Of a stretch of 64,000 nucleotides of DNA, positions 1 to 11,021 are shown in pieces. The stretch is taken from positions 2,356,001-2,420,000 of the forward strand of contig NZ_CP007790.1 in the NCBI RefSeq assembly GCF_000835165.1, given 5' to 3'. The position numbers and the translations under genes are program-made. This DNA comes from Corynebacterium marinum DSM 44953. GTDB taxonomy: Bacteria; Actinomycetota; Actinomycetes; Mycobacteriales; Mycobacteriaceae. How positions within the stretch are numbered: the first letter of the stretch is position 1; each line of letters begins with the position of its first letter. The notes beneath the pieces were generated by a model. The model was not told the DNA's origin. It made no database searches and worked only from the letters and a program-made list of their open reading frames with translations.

Positions 1-447
1 CGAGGCCGAAACCACCCGGATGCCTGCGAGCAGCGTCGGCCCGGCCAGGGGGAGATCGACCGTGAGCACCCTGCGCCAGGGGCGGTACCCGGTGGCCACG
101 GCGGCCTGCCGGATGCTGTCGGGCACCGTGTCGAAAGCGTCGGCGGTGGTCCTGACCTGCAGCGCGACGCCGTAGAGGGTCATGGCGGCGATCACGTTGA
201 CCGGGGAGAGGATGGAGGTCCCCAGCAGCAGCGGCATCACCACGAACAACGCCAGCGAGGGGATGACGTAGAGCAGCCCCGCGGCGATCACCAGCACCTC
301 CCGGGCGGGACGGTAGCGGTGCGCGAACCAACCGACGGGCAACGCCAGCAGGAAGGAGGCGAGGATCGGCGGCCAGGAGAGATTGACGTGCGCCCAGGCC
401 AGATCGAGGATGCGCCCGGAATTGGCCCAGACCCAGTCCCACCTCAT
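1..447 (-). CDS. Osmoprotectant-type ABC transporter permease (3' end beyond window)
   Basis: Inner-membrane permease subunit of a glycine betaine/choline-type (ProW/OpuCB-like) ABC importer, inferred from its pairing with the ATPase and its sequence. The 149 visible codons begin at an ATG that overlaps the stop of the ATPase gene in an ATGA junction, so the two are translationally coupled. Hydrophobic segments follow one another after a short N-terminal part, and a region reading DSIRQAAVATGYRPWRRV matches the EAA-type cytoplasmic loop that docks on the ATPase. The gene runs off the left edge, so the C-terminus, and any fused or separate substrate-binding protein, cannot be seen. Substrate specificity is not readable from this fragment. 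Confidence 0.85.
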   Translation of the reverse strand, partial: MRWDWVWANSGRILDLAWAHVNLSWPPILASFLLALPVGWFAHRYRPAREVLVIAAGLLYVIPSLALFVVMPLLLGTSILSPVNVIAAMTLYGVALQVRTTADAFDTVPDSIRQAAVATGYRPWRRVLTVDLPLAGPTLLAGIRVVSAS

Positions 448-1256
448 TCCAACACCCCCCGCACCCGGCCGTTCCGGTCGACGACCATACGCCTGCCGTC
501 GTGCTCCCGGACGCTGAGGAAGCGGGAGTCCGCCCCGGTGAACTCCCGGACCGCCTCCGAGGCGGGGGCGGTGATGAAATCCTCGGCTCTGCCGACCTGC
601 TCGATGGCGGCGGCGTCGCCGAGCAGGACGATCTCGTCGCCGAGGAGGAAAGCCTCGTCGATGTCGTGGGTGACCATGAGGATGGTCGTGCCCATGGATT
701 CCTTGATCGCCAGGACCTCCTCCTGCAACCCGCGGCGGACCACCGGGTCCACCGCGCCGAAGGGCTCGTCCATGAGCAGGATGTCCGGGTCGGCCACCAG
801 ACCGCGGGCCACACCCACCCGCTGGGCCTGCCCGCCCGAGAGCTCCGCCGGGTAACGCGAGCCCAGGGCCGGGTCCAGGCCGACGAGCCGGAGCAGCTCG
901 GCGGCGCGCTCGCGGGCTTCGCCGCGCCCCGTGCCGTTCAGTCGGGCGACCACCGCCACGTTGTCGTTCACCGTGCGGTGCGGCAACAGCCCGGAGTGCT
1001 GCATGACGTACCCGATGGACCGGCGCAGCCGGACGGGATCGCTGTCGGCGATATCCTCGCCGCGCACCAGAACCCGCCCCGAATCCGGGGAGATCATCCG
1101 GTTGACCATCCGCAGCAGGGTGGTTTTCCCGCAGCCGGAGGGGCCGACGAACACCGTCGTCGTGCCGGGGCGGACCCGGTGGCTGAACTCCCCGACGGCC
1201 GGCCGGCCCGCACCCGGATAGGTTCTGCTGACCTTCTCGAATTCGATCATGCCCAT
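444..1256 (-). CDS. Osmoprotectant-type ABC transporter ATP-binding protein
   Basis: Cytoplasmic ATPase that drives the import system with the downstream permease. The 270-residue protein has Walker A GPSGCGKTT near residue 38, signature LSGGQ and Walker B ILLMDEPFGAVDP, all intact. The Asp-Pro-Val context after the D-loop and the short C-terminal tail fit the ProV/OpuCA family, but the CBS domain pair found in many members is absent. A second in-frame ATG six bases in gives an alternative start. The stop overlaps the permease start by four bases. Betaine, choline or carnitine are the family's usual substrates; which applies here is inference. Confidence 0.85.
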   Translation of the reverse strand: MGMIEFEKVSRTYPGAGRPAVGEFSHRVRPGTTTVFVGPSGCGKTTLLRMVNRMISPDSGRVLVRGEDIADSDPVRLRRSIGYVMQHSGLLPHRTVNDNVAVVARLNGTGRGEARERAAELLRLVGLDPALGSRYPAELSGGQAQRVGVARGLVADPDILLMDEPFGAVDPVVRRGLQEEVLAIKESMGTTILMVTHDIDEAFLLGDEIVLLGDAAAIEQVGRAEDFITAPASEAVREFTGADSRFLSVREHDGRRMVVDRNGRVRGVLE

Positions 1257-1388
1257 GCTCTTCCCACGGTCGGCGGACGTTGGAGGCCCAGTCTAGGTGC
1301 CCGGTGGCCCCTGCGGCGCGATGACGTGGCGGGGCGCCGGCCGCCCGGCCCGCGCCCCGCGGTTGACCGGGCAGGCACAATGGGAGGC

Positions 1389-2555
1389 ATGGAATCGGCG
1401 ACCCTTCTCGACACCGGAACGGTCCTGCGTGAACGGGGCGGGGAATTCCGGGACGCGGTGCAGCAGCACCTCTACCAGGAGGTCCTGGAGTCCCGTCAGG
1501 TCTTCCCCCTCTCCCTGCGGCACACGCACCTGGAACTCGCGGACGCCTGCGCATGGGTGCTCGAACGCACCCCGCGCACCGGTGCGCTTCCGCCGGAGCT
1601 GATCGAGCGGCTGCGCCGGCTGGGCCGTGACCACCGCCGGCACGGTTTCCCCGCCGACGTCTACCCCGCCTTCGCCCGGGCCCTGCGCCACGGCCTGCAG
1701 GTGCTCGGGGCGCCGGCCGCCGACGCCGCGTCCCGCGCCCTGGAGACCGTCTGCTCCGTCATGGCTGACGCCGCCCGCAAGGCCGACCTGGAGGGGGTGG
1801 CGCCGGCGTACTCCGCCGAGGTACTCGGCGTGCAGCGCCGCACCCGGCACATCAGCGTGGTGCGGCTCGAAGCGGGCGTGCCCGTCCCCTACCGCGCGGG
1901 CCAGCACCTCCCGGTGACCACCTCCTATCTGCCCGGCGTGTGGCGAATGTTCTCCCCCGCGCTGCCACCCAACGATTTCGGCCAGCTGGAGTTCCATGTC
2001 CGGATCCTCCCCGATTCGGACGTCTCCCAGCTCCTGGCCACACCCAGACCCGGCGACTACTGGCTCTTCGGCGCCCCCCGCGGCGAGCTGCAGGTCAGCG
2101 GGGAACGTGACGTCCTCATGATCGCCCACGGCACGGGACTCGCCCCCCTGCGCGCCATACTCTTCGACATGCTCGCCTGGGAGCGCCGCCCGCGCGTCCA
2201 CCTGTTCGTCGCCGCGGAATACCCCGGCGAGCTCTACGACCTCATGGGCCTGTGGAACCTGGCGGCGGTCAGCTCCTGGCTGTCGGTGGTCCCCGTGGTC
2301 GAGCACGCAGAGGACGCCTGGTGGGTCGGCGCGACCGAGGACTCGCGCACCCCGCGGGGCCTGCACCTGCAGCAGACCGGCCGCGTCGGCGAGCTGGTGG
2401 CCTCCTACGGCGCGTGGGCCGACCGCGACGTCCTGGTCGCGGGTGACGCCGCGGGGGTCGGCGACACCGTGGCCGCGCTCATCGCCGGCGGCACCCCGCA
2501 GGACCACATCCAGGCCGAAGCATGGGAGGGCGCCGAAGAGTGGCCGCGCCCGTAG
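1389..2555 (+). CDS. Flavohaemoglobin-like globin/FAD/NAD(P) oxidoreductase
   Basis: 388 residues in the two-module layout of flavohaemoglobins. Residues about 10-140 form a globin-like helical region with a candidate proximal histidine at H82 (context RDHRRHGF) and a CD1-like phenylalanine near F39. Residues about 150-385 form a ferredoxin-reductase module: the flavin motif reads RMFS where the family usually has R-x-Y-S, and the nucleotide-binding stretch GTGLAPLRAIL is clear. Flavohaemoglobins detoxify NO with O2 and NAD(P)H; whether this divergent member does so is inference. The ATG with GGGAGG upstream was chosen; an ATG nine bases earlier is also in frame. It converges on the nitrilase gene with an 18-base gap, and 132 bases separate it from the divergent ABC genes. 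Confidence 0.8.
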   Translation: MESATLLDTGTVLRERGGEFRDAVQQHLYQEVLESRQVFPLSLRHTHLELADACAWVLERTPRTGALPPELIERLRRLGRDHRRHGFPADVYPAFARALRHGLQVLGAPAADAASRALETVCSVMADAARKADLEGVAPAYSAEVLGVQRRTRHISVVRLEAGVPVPYRAGQHLPVTTSYLPGVWRMFSPALPPNDFGQLEFHVRILPDSDVSQLLATPRPGDYWLFGAPRGELQVSGERDVLMIAHGTGLAPLRAILFDMLAWERRPRVHLFVAAEYPGELYDLMGLWNLAAVSSWLSVVPVVEHAEDAWWVGATEDSRTPRGLHLQQTGRVGELVASYGAWADRDVLVAGDAAGVGDTVAALIAGGTPQDHIQAEAWEGAEEWPRP

Positions 2556-2573
2556 TGCCCGCGGCAGCCGCGT

Positions 2574-3377
2574 CTACAGCACCGGCAGGGATTTCCGCGC
2601 CTTGTCCACCTCCGCCGGGTCGAGGTCGCAGACAATGATCTCCGGCTCGTAGCCCGCCTCCGCTTCCCGACGCCCCGTCGGCCCCACCACGCACGAATGC
2701 CCGATGCCCGTCGGCCCGCTCGACTGCCCGGCCAGTTCCTGCCCGCCGGGGCGCGCCTGGCCGGCGGCGACGATCCAGCTCGTCGAATCAAGCGCCCGGG
2801 CGGCGGTGAGCGTGCGCCACTGGTACAGCTTCTCCGGCCCGTCCGCCCAGCTGGTGGGCACGACGATGACCTGCGCCCCCGCACGCGCCAGGTCACGGAA
2901 CTGCCCGGGGAAGCGGATGTCGTAGCAGATGGCCACGCCGACTGTGACGCCCTCGACCTCGAAGGTCACCAGCTCGGTTCCCGGCCGGACGGTGTCGGAC
3001 TCGCGGTAGTCGAAGGCGTCGAAGGTGTGGATCTTGTCGTAGCCCAGATGGATCCCGGGTCCCGTGACCAGGGCGGTGTTGGAGACGCGGTGGAGTGTCT
3101 TCCCGTCGCGTTCGACGGTGTCGGCCGGCCGGAACATACCGGCGACAACCGTGACGCCGAGTTCCCCGGCGAGTTCCCGCAGGCCCGTGGCGTAGGTGCC
3201 GTCGAGGTCCTGGGCCTGCGTGTCCAGCCGGCCGCTGTCGAAGGACTGGCTGGCGGCCTCGGGGAGTACGATAAGCCGGGCTCCGCGTCCGGCGGCCTCA
3301 CGGATCTTGTCCTTGGCGAGCGCCAAATTACCGACAATATCTTCACCAGAGGTGAGCTGCACGATTCCGATTCGCAT
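2574..3377 (-). CDS. Carbon-nitrogen hydrolase (nitrilase superfamily)
   Basis: 267-residue cytoplasmic amidohydrolase. The Glu-Lys-Cys triad of the superfamily is visible: Glu in VLPEAA, Lys in YDKIHTFD and Cys in AICYDIRFP. The compact single-domain form and the spacing resemble the Nit1/Nit2 (omega-amidase or deaminated-glutathione amidase) branch, which cleaves small amide side products, but the substrate cannot be assigned from motifs alone. The start chosen is MRIGIVQLT, because the family begins right there with the first beta strand; the reading frame stays open further upstream without resemblance. The gene is monocistronic, convergent with the flavohaemoglobin-like gene and divergent from the small gene at 3468. 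Confidence 0.88.
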   Translation of the reverse strand: MRIGIVQLTSGEDIVGNLALAKDKIREAAGRGARLIVLPEAASQSFDSGRLDTQAQDLDGTYATGLRELAGELGVTVVAGMFRPADTVERDGKTLHRVSNTALVTGPGIHLGYDKIHTFDAFDYRESDTVRPGTELVTFEVEGVTVGVAICYDIRFPGQFRDLARAGAQVIVVPTSWADGPEKLYQWRTLTAARALDSTSWIVAAGQARPGGQELAGQSSGPTGIGHSCVVGPTGRREAEAGYEPEIIVCDLDPAEVDKARKSLPVL

Positions 3378-3467
3378 GGCACCCACACTATGTGGATAAG
3401 GGGCGGTTATCCACAGGCCCACGCGGCCCGGGTTGGCGGGCGGCCCGGGCCGCCCCACACTGGCGGC

Positions 3468-3707
3468 ATGAAGAGCATGCAGATCACCTCCGCCGCCGTC
3501 GACCACCTGTCCTCCCTGCTGCGCCGCACGTCGGATCCGTCGCCGCCGTCGCTGCCGCCGGGTTCGCGCACCTCTTCGGCCCTGCAGCGGGCCGCGCGGT
3601 CCTGGACCGACGCCCACCGCCGGGCCGACGATGCCCTGCACGGGCACGTCCAGGAAGTCCGCGTCTTCACCGGCCGGGTGCGGGAACTCGACACCCTGGA
3701 GCCCTGA
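3468..3707 (+). CDS. Small helical protein coupled to the DUF1023 hydrolase
   Basis: 79 residues, family not recognised. It is mostly predicted helix with a proline/serine-rich break around residues 22-32 and a W-T-D-A-H stretch near residue 46. Its size, helical character and position directly before a hydrolase with a WXG-like N-terminus resemble the small EspC/WXG100-type partners encoded beside DUF1023 proteins, but it has no clear WXG motif, so this is inference. Its TGA overlaps the ATG of the next gene (TGATG), which strongly implies co-translation. No signal peptide or membrane segment is seen. Confidence 0.7.
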   Translation: MKSMQITSAAVDHLSSLLRRTSDPSPPSLPPGSRTSSALQRAARSWTDAHRRADDALHGHVQEVRVFTGRVRELDTLEP

Positions 3708-4882
3708 TGCTCGCCGACGCCCCCTCGTTGCGCCACGCAGCGCATCTGCTTACCGTGGACGCCGACTGGCTCACCGCGCAGACCGACTGGCTGTCACGGA
3801 ACGTCGACGCCCTGCCGGCCGCCGGGTTCCGCGGCGAGGCGGCGGACACGGCCGTCGCCCGCCTGCACACCCTGGTGCGGCCGATGACCCTGCCACCGGA
3901 GCAGATGCTGCGGGTCGCCCAGGTGCTGTCCATGACGGCCGGACTCCGGGAAGAACTGGACGCCGCCGCCCGCCGGGCCCTCGCCCTGGCCGACCACGTC
4001 ACGGGGGCCGCTCCCCTGGCCGCCCTCCTGCTGCGGGATCTGCGCGCGCTCGGCGACGTGCTGGATTACACGTGCGCCCGGCAGATCGACCTGTTGTGCA
4101 CACCCATCCCGGATGAGACCCCGGCCAGGTTGTCGGACACCCCGGACCTGGACCTGGCGGCCGTCCACGAACTGAACATGCTCTCCTCCCCCGTCCCCGA
4201 GCACCCCGACGTGCAGGTCCTGGAATCCGCCGACGGGCGGCTGGTGGCGGCCGTCGGCGACCTGGCGTCGGCCGCTTCGGTGACCACAATCGTCGCCGGG
4301 GTCGGCTCCTCGGACCCCGCCCACCTGCCGGCCCACCTGGACCGGGCCCGCACCGTCGCGGCGGCCACCGGCGGGGCGGCGGTGCTGTGGCTCGGTTACC
4401 CGGCGCCGGGCAGCGTGGGGCGCGCCCTCGCGCAGGAACCGGCCCGGGCGGCGGGCGCCGAGCTGCAGGCCTTCCAGCGCGAACTGGCGCGCCGTTTCCC
4501 GGACCAGCGGCGTGTGGTGGTCGGGCACAGCTACGGCTCGGTGGTGGCGGGGGCGGCGGCGTCGCGAGGCGGGGGCCTGTACGCGGATGACCTGGTACTC
4601 ATCGGCAGCCCGGGCGCCGGGGTCGACCACGCCGGGCAGTTGACGCTGCTCGGGGATCACCCGCAGGTCCACGCCATGACGAACCCCTCCGACCCGATCG
4701 CGTTGACCGTGACGGAGGGGGCGGGCGTCCACGGGCCGGATCCCACGTCCCCGGGGTTCGGGGCGCAGGTGTGGCCGGGCGACCCCTCGGGAAACCACGG
4801 CAGCTACTGGGAGGATCCCCGGTTCCTGGCGCGGCTGAGGGGCCTGGCGGATCAGAAGAATCCCATGGCGTCTTCCGAATAG
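3707..4882 (+). CDS. Alpha/beta hydrolase, DUF1023 family, with WXG-like N-terminus
   Basis: 391 residues. The C-terminal half (from about residue 170) is an alpha/beta hydrolase of the DUF1023 type: nucleophile elbow GHSYGS, an acidic residue in NPSDPI and a histidine in GNHGSYW make a plausible Ser-Asp-His triad. The N-terminal 120 residues are helical and contain [10 protein letters not shown], reminiscent of the turn in WXG100/EspC-like proteins (Phe in place of Trp). DUF1023 members are predicted esterases or lipases, some tied to type VII secretion; that link is inference here because no ESX genes are in view. The last 31 bases overlap the 3' end of the convergent aldehyde dehydrogenase gene. 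Confidence 0.82.
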   Translation: MLADAPSLRHAAHLLTVDADWLTAQTDWLSRNVDALPAAGFRGEAADTAVARLHTLVRPMTLPPEQMLRVAQVLSMTAGLREELDAAARRALALADHVTGAAPLAALLLRDLRALGDVLDYTCARQIDLLCTPIPDETPARLSDTPDLDLAAVHELNMLSSPVPEHPDVQVLESADGRLVAAVGDLASAASVTTIVAGVGSSDPAHLPAHLDRARTVAAATGGAAVLWLGYPAPGSVGRALAQEPARAAGAELQAFQRELARRFPDQRRVVVGHSYGSVVAGAAASRGGGLYADDLVLIGSPGAGVDHAGQLTLLGDHPQVHAMTNPSDPIALTVTEGAGVHGPDPTSPGFGAQVWPGDPSGNHGSYWEDPRFLARLRGLADQKNPMASSE

Positions 4883-6372
4883 GAGACGAGGAGGTTCTTG
4901 GTCTGCTGGTAGTGCGCCAGCATCATGAGGTGGTTCTCACGGCCGATGCCGGACTCCTTGTACCCGCCGAAGGCGGAGTGCGCCGGGTAGGCGTGGTACT
5001 GGTTCACCCAGACACGGCCGGCCTGGATGTCGCGGCCGGCGCGGTAGGCGATGTTGCCGTTGCGGGCCCACACGCCGGCACCGAGACCGAAGTTGGTGTC
5101 GTTGGCGATGTGGATGGCCTCGTCATAGTCCTTGAAGGTGACCACCGAGAGGACCGGCCCGAAGATCTCCTCCTGGAAGATGCGCATGTCGTTGGTGCCC
5201 TTGAACACGGTCGGCTCGATGTAGAAACCGTTGTCCAGGCCCTCGATCTGGTTGATCTTGCCGCCGGTGAGGGTTTCGGCGCCCTCCTGCGGGCCGAGCT
5301 CCAGGTAGCCGGAGATCTTGTCCATCTGCTCCTGGGAGGCCTGCGCGCCCATCTGGACGTCGGTGTCGAGGGGGTTGCCCTTCTTGATGCGGTTCACGCG
5401 CTCCACGCCCAGCGACAGGAACTCGTCGGCGATGGACTCGTGGACGAGCGCGCGGGAGGGGCAGGTGCAGATCTCGCCCTGGTTGAGCGCGAACATGGCG
5501 AAACCCTCGAGCACCTTGTCCCGGAAGGCGTCGTCCTTGTCCATGACGTCCGGGAAGAAGATGGACGGGGACTTGCCGCCCAGCTCGAGGGTGACGGGGA
5601 TGATCTTGTCCGCGGCGGCCTTGTTGATGATCTTGCCCACGCCGGTGGAACCGGTGAAGGCGATCTTCGCGATGCGGTCCGAGGACGACAGTGCCACGCC
5701 GGCTTCTTCGCCGAGGCCGTTGACGATGTTGAGGACGCCGGGCGGCAGGAGGTCGGCGATCTTCTCCACGAGGTAGAGAAGGGAGGCCGGGGTCTGCTCC
5801 GCGGGCTTGAGCACGATGGCGTTGCCGGCGGCCAGGGCGGGGGCGATCTTCCAGGTGGCCATGAGGATGGGGAAGTTCCACGGGATGATCTGCGCGACGA
5901 CGCCCAGTGGCTCGTTGAAGTGGTAGGCCACGGTGTTCTCGTCGAGCTGGGAGAGGCGGCCCTCCTGCGCGCGCAGGGCGCCGGCGAAGTAGCGGTAATG
6001 GTCGACGGCGAGCGGGAGGTCGGCGGCGAGCGTCTCCCGGACGGCCTTGCCGTTGTCCCAGGTCTCGGCGACGGCGATCTCCTCGAGGTGCTCCTCGATG
6101 CGGTCGGCGATGCGGTGCAGGATCAGGGCACGCTCGGCGGCGGGTGTCTTACCCCACGCGGGGGCGGCCTTGTGGGCGGCGTCGAGGGCCAGCTCGATGT
6201 CGGCGGCCTTGCCGCGGGCGACCTGGCAGAACACCTCACCGGTGACCGGGGTGATGTTGTCCATGTACTCGCCGTCGACGGGGGCGACCCACTCTCCTCC
6301 GATGAAGTTCTCGTAGCGGTCGCGGTAATTGACGATCGAACCCTCGGTACCGGGGTTGGCGTAGACAGTCAT
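4852..6372 (-). CDS. ald: Aldehyde dehydrogenase, acetaldehyde/ExaC type
   Basis: 506-residue NAD(P)-dependent aldehyde dehydrogenase oxidising aldehydes to acids in the cytoplasm. Catalytic C302 sits in [11 protein letters not shown], the double-cysteine form typical of the AldB/ExaC acetaldehyde branch; the general base Glu is in LELGGKSPS and the cofactor loop in FTGSTGVGK. Length is normal for the family. The start MTVYANPG was chosen because the longer frame adds residues without family resemblance. It is the likely counterpart of C. glutamicum ald, used in ethanol catabolism; that assignment rests on sequence type and on RamB-like sites upstream. It is transcribed as a single gene with its own promoter region downstream of the hspR terminator. 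Confidence 0.88.
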   Translation of the reverse strand: MTVYANPGTEGSIVNYRDRYENFIGGEWVAPVDGEYMDNITPVTGEVFCQVARGKAADIELALDAAHKAAPAWGKTPAAERALILHRIADRIEEHLEEIAVAETWDNGKAVRETLAADLPLAVDHYRYFAGALRAQEGRLSQLDENTVAYHFNEPLGVVAQIIPWNFPILMATWKIAPALAAGNAIVLKPAEQTPASLLYLVEKIADLLPPGVLNIVNGLGEEAGVALSSSDRIAKIAFTGSTGVGKIINKAAADKIIPVTLELGGKSPSIFFPDVMDKDDAFRDKVLEGFAMFALNQGEICTCPSRALVHESIADEFLSLGVERVNRIKKGNPLDTDVQMGAQASQEQMDKISGYLELGPQEGAETLTGGKINQIEGLDNGFYIEPTVFKGTNDMRIFQEEIFGPVLSVVTFKDYDEAIHIANDTNFGLGAGVWARNGNIAYRAGRDIQAGRVWVNQYHAYPAHSAFGGYKESGIGRENHLMMLAHYQQTKNLLVSYSEDAMGFF

Positions 6373-6420
6373 GGCGGATGTTCCTTTCACAGGGATGGGA
6401 GGTCTGCCACCACACCTTAC

Positions 6421-6471
6421 TGTGACCAGCGCCACTATTGCGAAGTTTTGGCCGCCCCCTTTGCGAAGGGG
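6421..6471. promoter_or_regulatory. Candidate RamB and GlxR sites upstream of ald
   Basis: A 13-base block at 6437-6449 (ATTGCGAAGTTTT) matches the reverse form of the RamB motif known from C. glutamicum at 11 of 13 positions, and a second TTTGCGAA block lies at 6460-6467, 23 bases on. The second block is also inside a perfect palindrome (CCCCTT-TGCG-AAGGGG, 6456-6471). TGTGA at 6421 followed six bases later by CCACT is an 8-of-10 match to the GlxR site. C. glutamicum ald is known to be controlled by RamA and RamB, so the match is biologically sensible; binding itself is inference. Confidence 0.5.
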
Positions 6472-6523
6472 TCAACCAGCAAACTTCACAGTCTTTGTCC
6501 GCTGGAGATTCACTTCACGACCG

Positions 6524-6564
6524 ACGCCCGCGGCCACCCCCTCCCAGGGGGCGGCCGCGGGCGT
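6524..6564 (-). terminator. GC-rich hairpin after hspR
   Basis: Perfect 12-base arms (6524-6535 and 6553-6564), with five more G-C pairs inside after one mismatch, lie 31 bases beyond the hspR stop. This very stable stem probably ends the dnaK operon transcript and insulates ald, although no long U-run follows, so it may work as a non-canonical terminator or mRNA 3' stabiliser. Confidence 0.6.
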
Positions 6565-6595
6565 TGGGAAGCTGCGGTGCCGCGACACTGCGGGC

Positions 6596-7018
6596 TCAGA
6601 AGTGGCGGCGCCGCCGAACCCGGCGGGGCTCCCACATCACGAGCGCGGTGGAACGCGGCACGTGGACCAGCTCCCCGCCCCGCACACCGACGCGGGTGAG
6701 CAGGCGCTCCCTCTCCTCGCGGAGCTCCTCGACCTCCCCGCGGAGGCGTTCGTTCTCCTCGGAGAGCTCGATGATCGCTTTAATGCCGGCCAGGTTCACG
6801 CCCTCCTCCTGGGAGAGCTGCTGGATCCGGCGCAGCAGGTCCACGTCCTTGCGGGAGTAGCGGCGACCGCCGCCGGTGGTCCGCCGCGGAGTGACCAGGC
6901 CCATGCGGTCGTAGGTGCGCAGGGTCTGGGCGTGCATGCCGGCCAGCTCCGCCGCCACCGAAATGACGAACACCTCGCCCAGCTCCTCCGTCGACGACTT
7001 GTCCCTGTCACCGATCAC
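6596..7018 (-). CDS. hspR: Heat-shock repressor HspR (MerR family)
   Basis: 140-residue MerR-type regulator closing the dnaK operon. The N-terminal winged helix reads ISVAAELAGMHAQTLRTYDRMGLV, the hallmark of HspR, followed by a coiled coil of ELSEENERLRGEVEELREER type at about residues 85-110 and a basic C-terminal tail. HspR binds HAIR operators with DnaK as co-repressor and so senses free chaperone; a perfect HAIR lies before dnaK at 11022. The GTG start puts it 33 bases behind dnaJ. Self-regulation follows from the operon arrangement. Confidence 0.93.
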   Translation of the reverse strand: MIGDRDKSSTEELGEVFVISVAAELAGMHAQTLRTYDRMGLVTPRRTTGGGRRYSRKDVDLLRRIQQLSQEEGVNLAGIKAIIELSEENERLRGEVEELREERERLLTRVGVRGGELVHVPRSTALVMWEPRRVRRRRHF

Positions 7019-7051
7019 GGGTCATACACCTCCTTCCGCGCTGCTCGCTCG

Positions 7052-8242
7052 TCACTTGTTCCCGGCCCACCCGGCCCGCGGGTTGAAGCCGGAGTCCTTC
7101 TCCGCCTGCGCGTAGGTGCGCAGGGCGCTGGTGGCGGCGGCGTCGAGATTCCTCGGGACCGCCACCTCGACGGTAACCAGCAGGTCACCGGCGTTGCCGC
7201 CGCTCTTGGGCACCCCCCGGCCGCGGACCCGCAGAGTCCGGCCGTCGGGCGTGCCGGCGGGGACCTTGACCTTGACGGGGGCGTCGAGAGTCGGGACCGT
7301 GATGGTGTCGCCGAGGGCCAGCTCGGCGAAGGAGACCGGCACGGCGACCTCGAGGTCGTCGCCCGAACGGGTGAACACCTTGTCAGCGCGCACGTGCACG
7401 GTGACGAAGAGGTCGCCGGCGGGTTTGCCCTGCGGCCCCGCCTCGCCCTGGCCCGCCAGGCGCACCTTCTGGCCGTCTATGACGCCGGCCGGGATACGGA
7501 CGGTGAGCTGGCGGGTGCGCCGGACGGTGCCGGATCCGTGACAGGTGGTGCACGGGTCGGTGATCACCTGGCCGCTGCCGCCGCAGTTGGTGCACGGTGC
7601 GGAGAACCCGAAGGCGCCGCGGTTCTCGGAGGTGAATCCGGAGCCGTGGCAGACGGAGCAGGTCGTCGGGTTGCCCGACTTCGAGCCGGAGCCGTGGCAG
7701 GTGTTGCAGGGGGCGTCGCCGGTCAGCTGGAGCGGGATCGTCGTGCCCTTGGCCGCTTCGCGGAAGTCAAGGGTGATGTCCGTTTCGACGTCCGCCCCCC
7801 GCGTCGGCCGAGCTGTTGGGCGAGGACCGCCGCCGCGGTTGAAAAGGCCACCGAAGATATCGCCCAGACCGCTGTCCGCAGAAAATCCTCCACCGGATCC
7901 TCTTCCGAAGATGTCCGAGGCGTCGAAGTCCTCCGTCTGGCGAAACCCGCCGGGGAATCCGGCACCTCCGCCTCCGCCGAAGCCGCCGAAGCCTCCGCCG
8001 GAGCGGAGCATCGACTTCAGCTCGTCGTATTCCTTGCGCTTGGCGTCGTCGCCGACGACATCGTAGGCCTCGGCCGCCTTCTTGAAGCGCTCCTCGGCGG
8101 CCTTGTCCCCGGGATTCTTGTCCGGGTGGTTCTCCCGGGCGAGCTTGCGGTAGGCCTTCTTGATGTCCTCGGCGGAGGCGGATGAGGAGACCCCCAGATC
8201 CGCGTAGTAGTTCTTGTCTGCCCATTCGCGTTGAACGGCCAC
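7052..8242 (-). CDS. dnaJ: Chaperone protein DnaJ
   Basis: 396-residue type I Hsp40 that delivers unfolded protein to DnaK and stimulates its ATPase. The J domain occupies residues about 10-75 with the HPD motif ([10 protein letters not shown]), a Gly/Phe-rich linker follows, and four CxxCxGxG zinc repeats ([32 protein letters not shown]) span about residues 179-240 before the C-terminal substrate-binding domains. The J domain starts after a short [10 protein letters not shown] lead typical of actinobacterial DnaJ1. AAAGGAGGAG precedes the ATG. It is separated from grpE by 152 bases containing a strong hairpin, so its expression may be uncoupled from dnaK-grpE. Confidence 0.96.
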   Translation of the reverse strand: MAVQREWADKNYYADLGVSSSASAEDIKKAYRKLARENHPDKNPGDKAAEERFKKAAEAYDVVGDDAKRKEYDELKSMLRSGGGFGGFGGGGGAGFPGGFRQTEDFDASDIFGRGSGGGFSADSGLGDIFGGLFNRGGGPRPTARPTRGADVETDITLDFREAAKGTTIPLQLTGDAPCNTCHGSGSKSGNPTTCSVCHGSGFTSENRGAFGFSAPCTNCGGSGQVITDPCTTCHGSGTVRRTRQLTVRIPAGVIDGQKVRLAGQGEAGPQGKPAGDLFVTVHVRADKVFTRSGDDLEVAVPVSFAELALGDTITVPTLDAPVKVKVPAGTPDGRTLRVRGRGVPKSGGNAGDLLVTVEVAVPRNLDAAATSALRTYAQAEKDSGFNPRAGWAGNK

Positions 8243-8325
8243 TGGGCATCTCCTCCTTTCTGAGTGAGTTGTTCTCGGGTGCTGCTAATTAGTTTTTGTC
8301 GTCGTCTAAAGCTAACTAAAAGGGT

Positions 8326-8372
8326 GCGCCGCCGCCCGAGGGCGGCTGGAGGTGCGTCTCGGGCGGCGGTGC
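8326..8372 (-). terminator. Hairpin between grpE and dnaJ
   Basis: Two 15-base arms (8326-8340 and 8358-8372) pair with one mismatch on the transcript strand around a 17-base loop, 22 bases after the grpE stop. A short run of T follows before an AT-rich stretch (8284-8321) upstream of dnaJ. It is placed to act as an attenuator or mRNA processing site that would lower dnaJ-hspR expression relative to dnaK-grpE. Inference from structure only. Confidence 0.5.
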
Positions 8373-8394
8373 GGGTCGGGAGGTGTCTCCCGGG

Positions 8395-9083
8395 TTATTC
8401 GGCGGAGTCCGCCGGGTCGACAGGGTCTGCGATGATGACCATCGCATTGCGGACCACCCGGTCGCCGAAGCGGTAGCCGCGGCGCAGGACGGTGCCCAGC
8501 GCCTTCTCCTCGCCGGTGGACAGGTCCTGGACGGCCTCGTGGATCTCCGGGTCGAAGCTCTCGCCCTCCTCGCCGAAGGACTCCAGTTTCAGCCCTTCGA
8601 CGGTGGTGGTGAACTTGTCGGCGAAGACCTTCAGCGGCCCGTTGTCCAGGTCACCGTGCTGGCGGGCCAGCTCCAGGTCGTCGAGGATCGGCAGCAGGCT
8701 GGTCAGCACCGACGCCTTGGCGGCGTCGATGATGCCCTGGCGGTCGCGCTCGGTGCGCCGGCGGTAGTTGGCGTACTCGGCGCTCAGGCGCTGCAGGTCC
8801 TCGGTCCGTTCGGCGAGCTGCGCCTCGACGTCGGTGACCACGCCGTCACCGTCGGCGTCGGGGTCGACATCGGCGAGTGCCGCCTCGATCTCCGCCTCGA
8901 GTTCGGCGTCGATTTCGGCCTCGGTTTCGGGGGTGGCCTCCGGCGCGGGGTCCGCCTCCGGGTCGGCGTCCTGGCCCCGGGCGGCCTCCTCGGCGGCCGC
9001 CTCGGCGCGGTCCGCCGAGGTCGCCTCCGGGTCGGTGTGCTCCGGATCGCCCGGGTTGTCGGGCATCGGGTTGGGGTCAGTCA

Positions 9084-9084
<1 letters not shown>
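8395..9084 (-). CDS. grpE: Nucleotide exchange factor GrpE
   Basis: 229-residue cochaperone that releases ADP from DnaK. The first about 75 residues are acidic and low-complexity (Glu, Ala, Asp-rich with ADP/EAT runs), followed by a long coiled coil ([20 protein letters not shown]) and the C-terminal beta domain with [15 protein letters not shown] and the conserved [12 protein letters not shown] segment. The GTG start shares a base with the dnaK stop (TAGTG), so translation is coupled. The acidic extension is longer than in E. coli but normal in corynebacteria. Confidence 0.95.
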
Positions 9085-10940
<1,856 letters not shown>

Positions 10941-11021
10941 AATGTGTTTCCTCCTGTTGTGCGGGTTTCACCTAAGTTGACAGCTCAAGGCTCAACTTCC
11001 GGCACCTACCGTAGCAGATAC

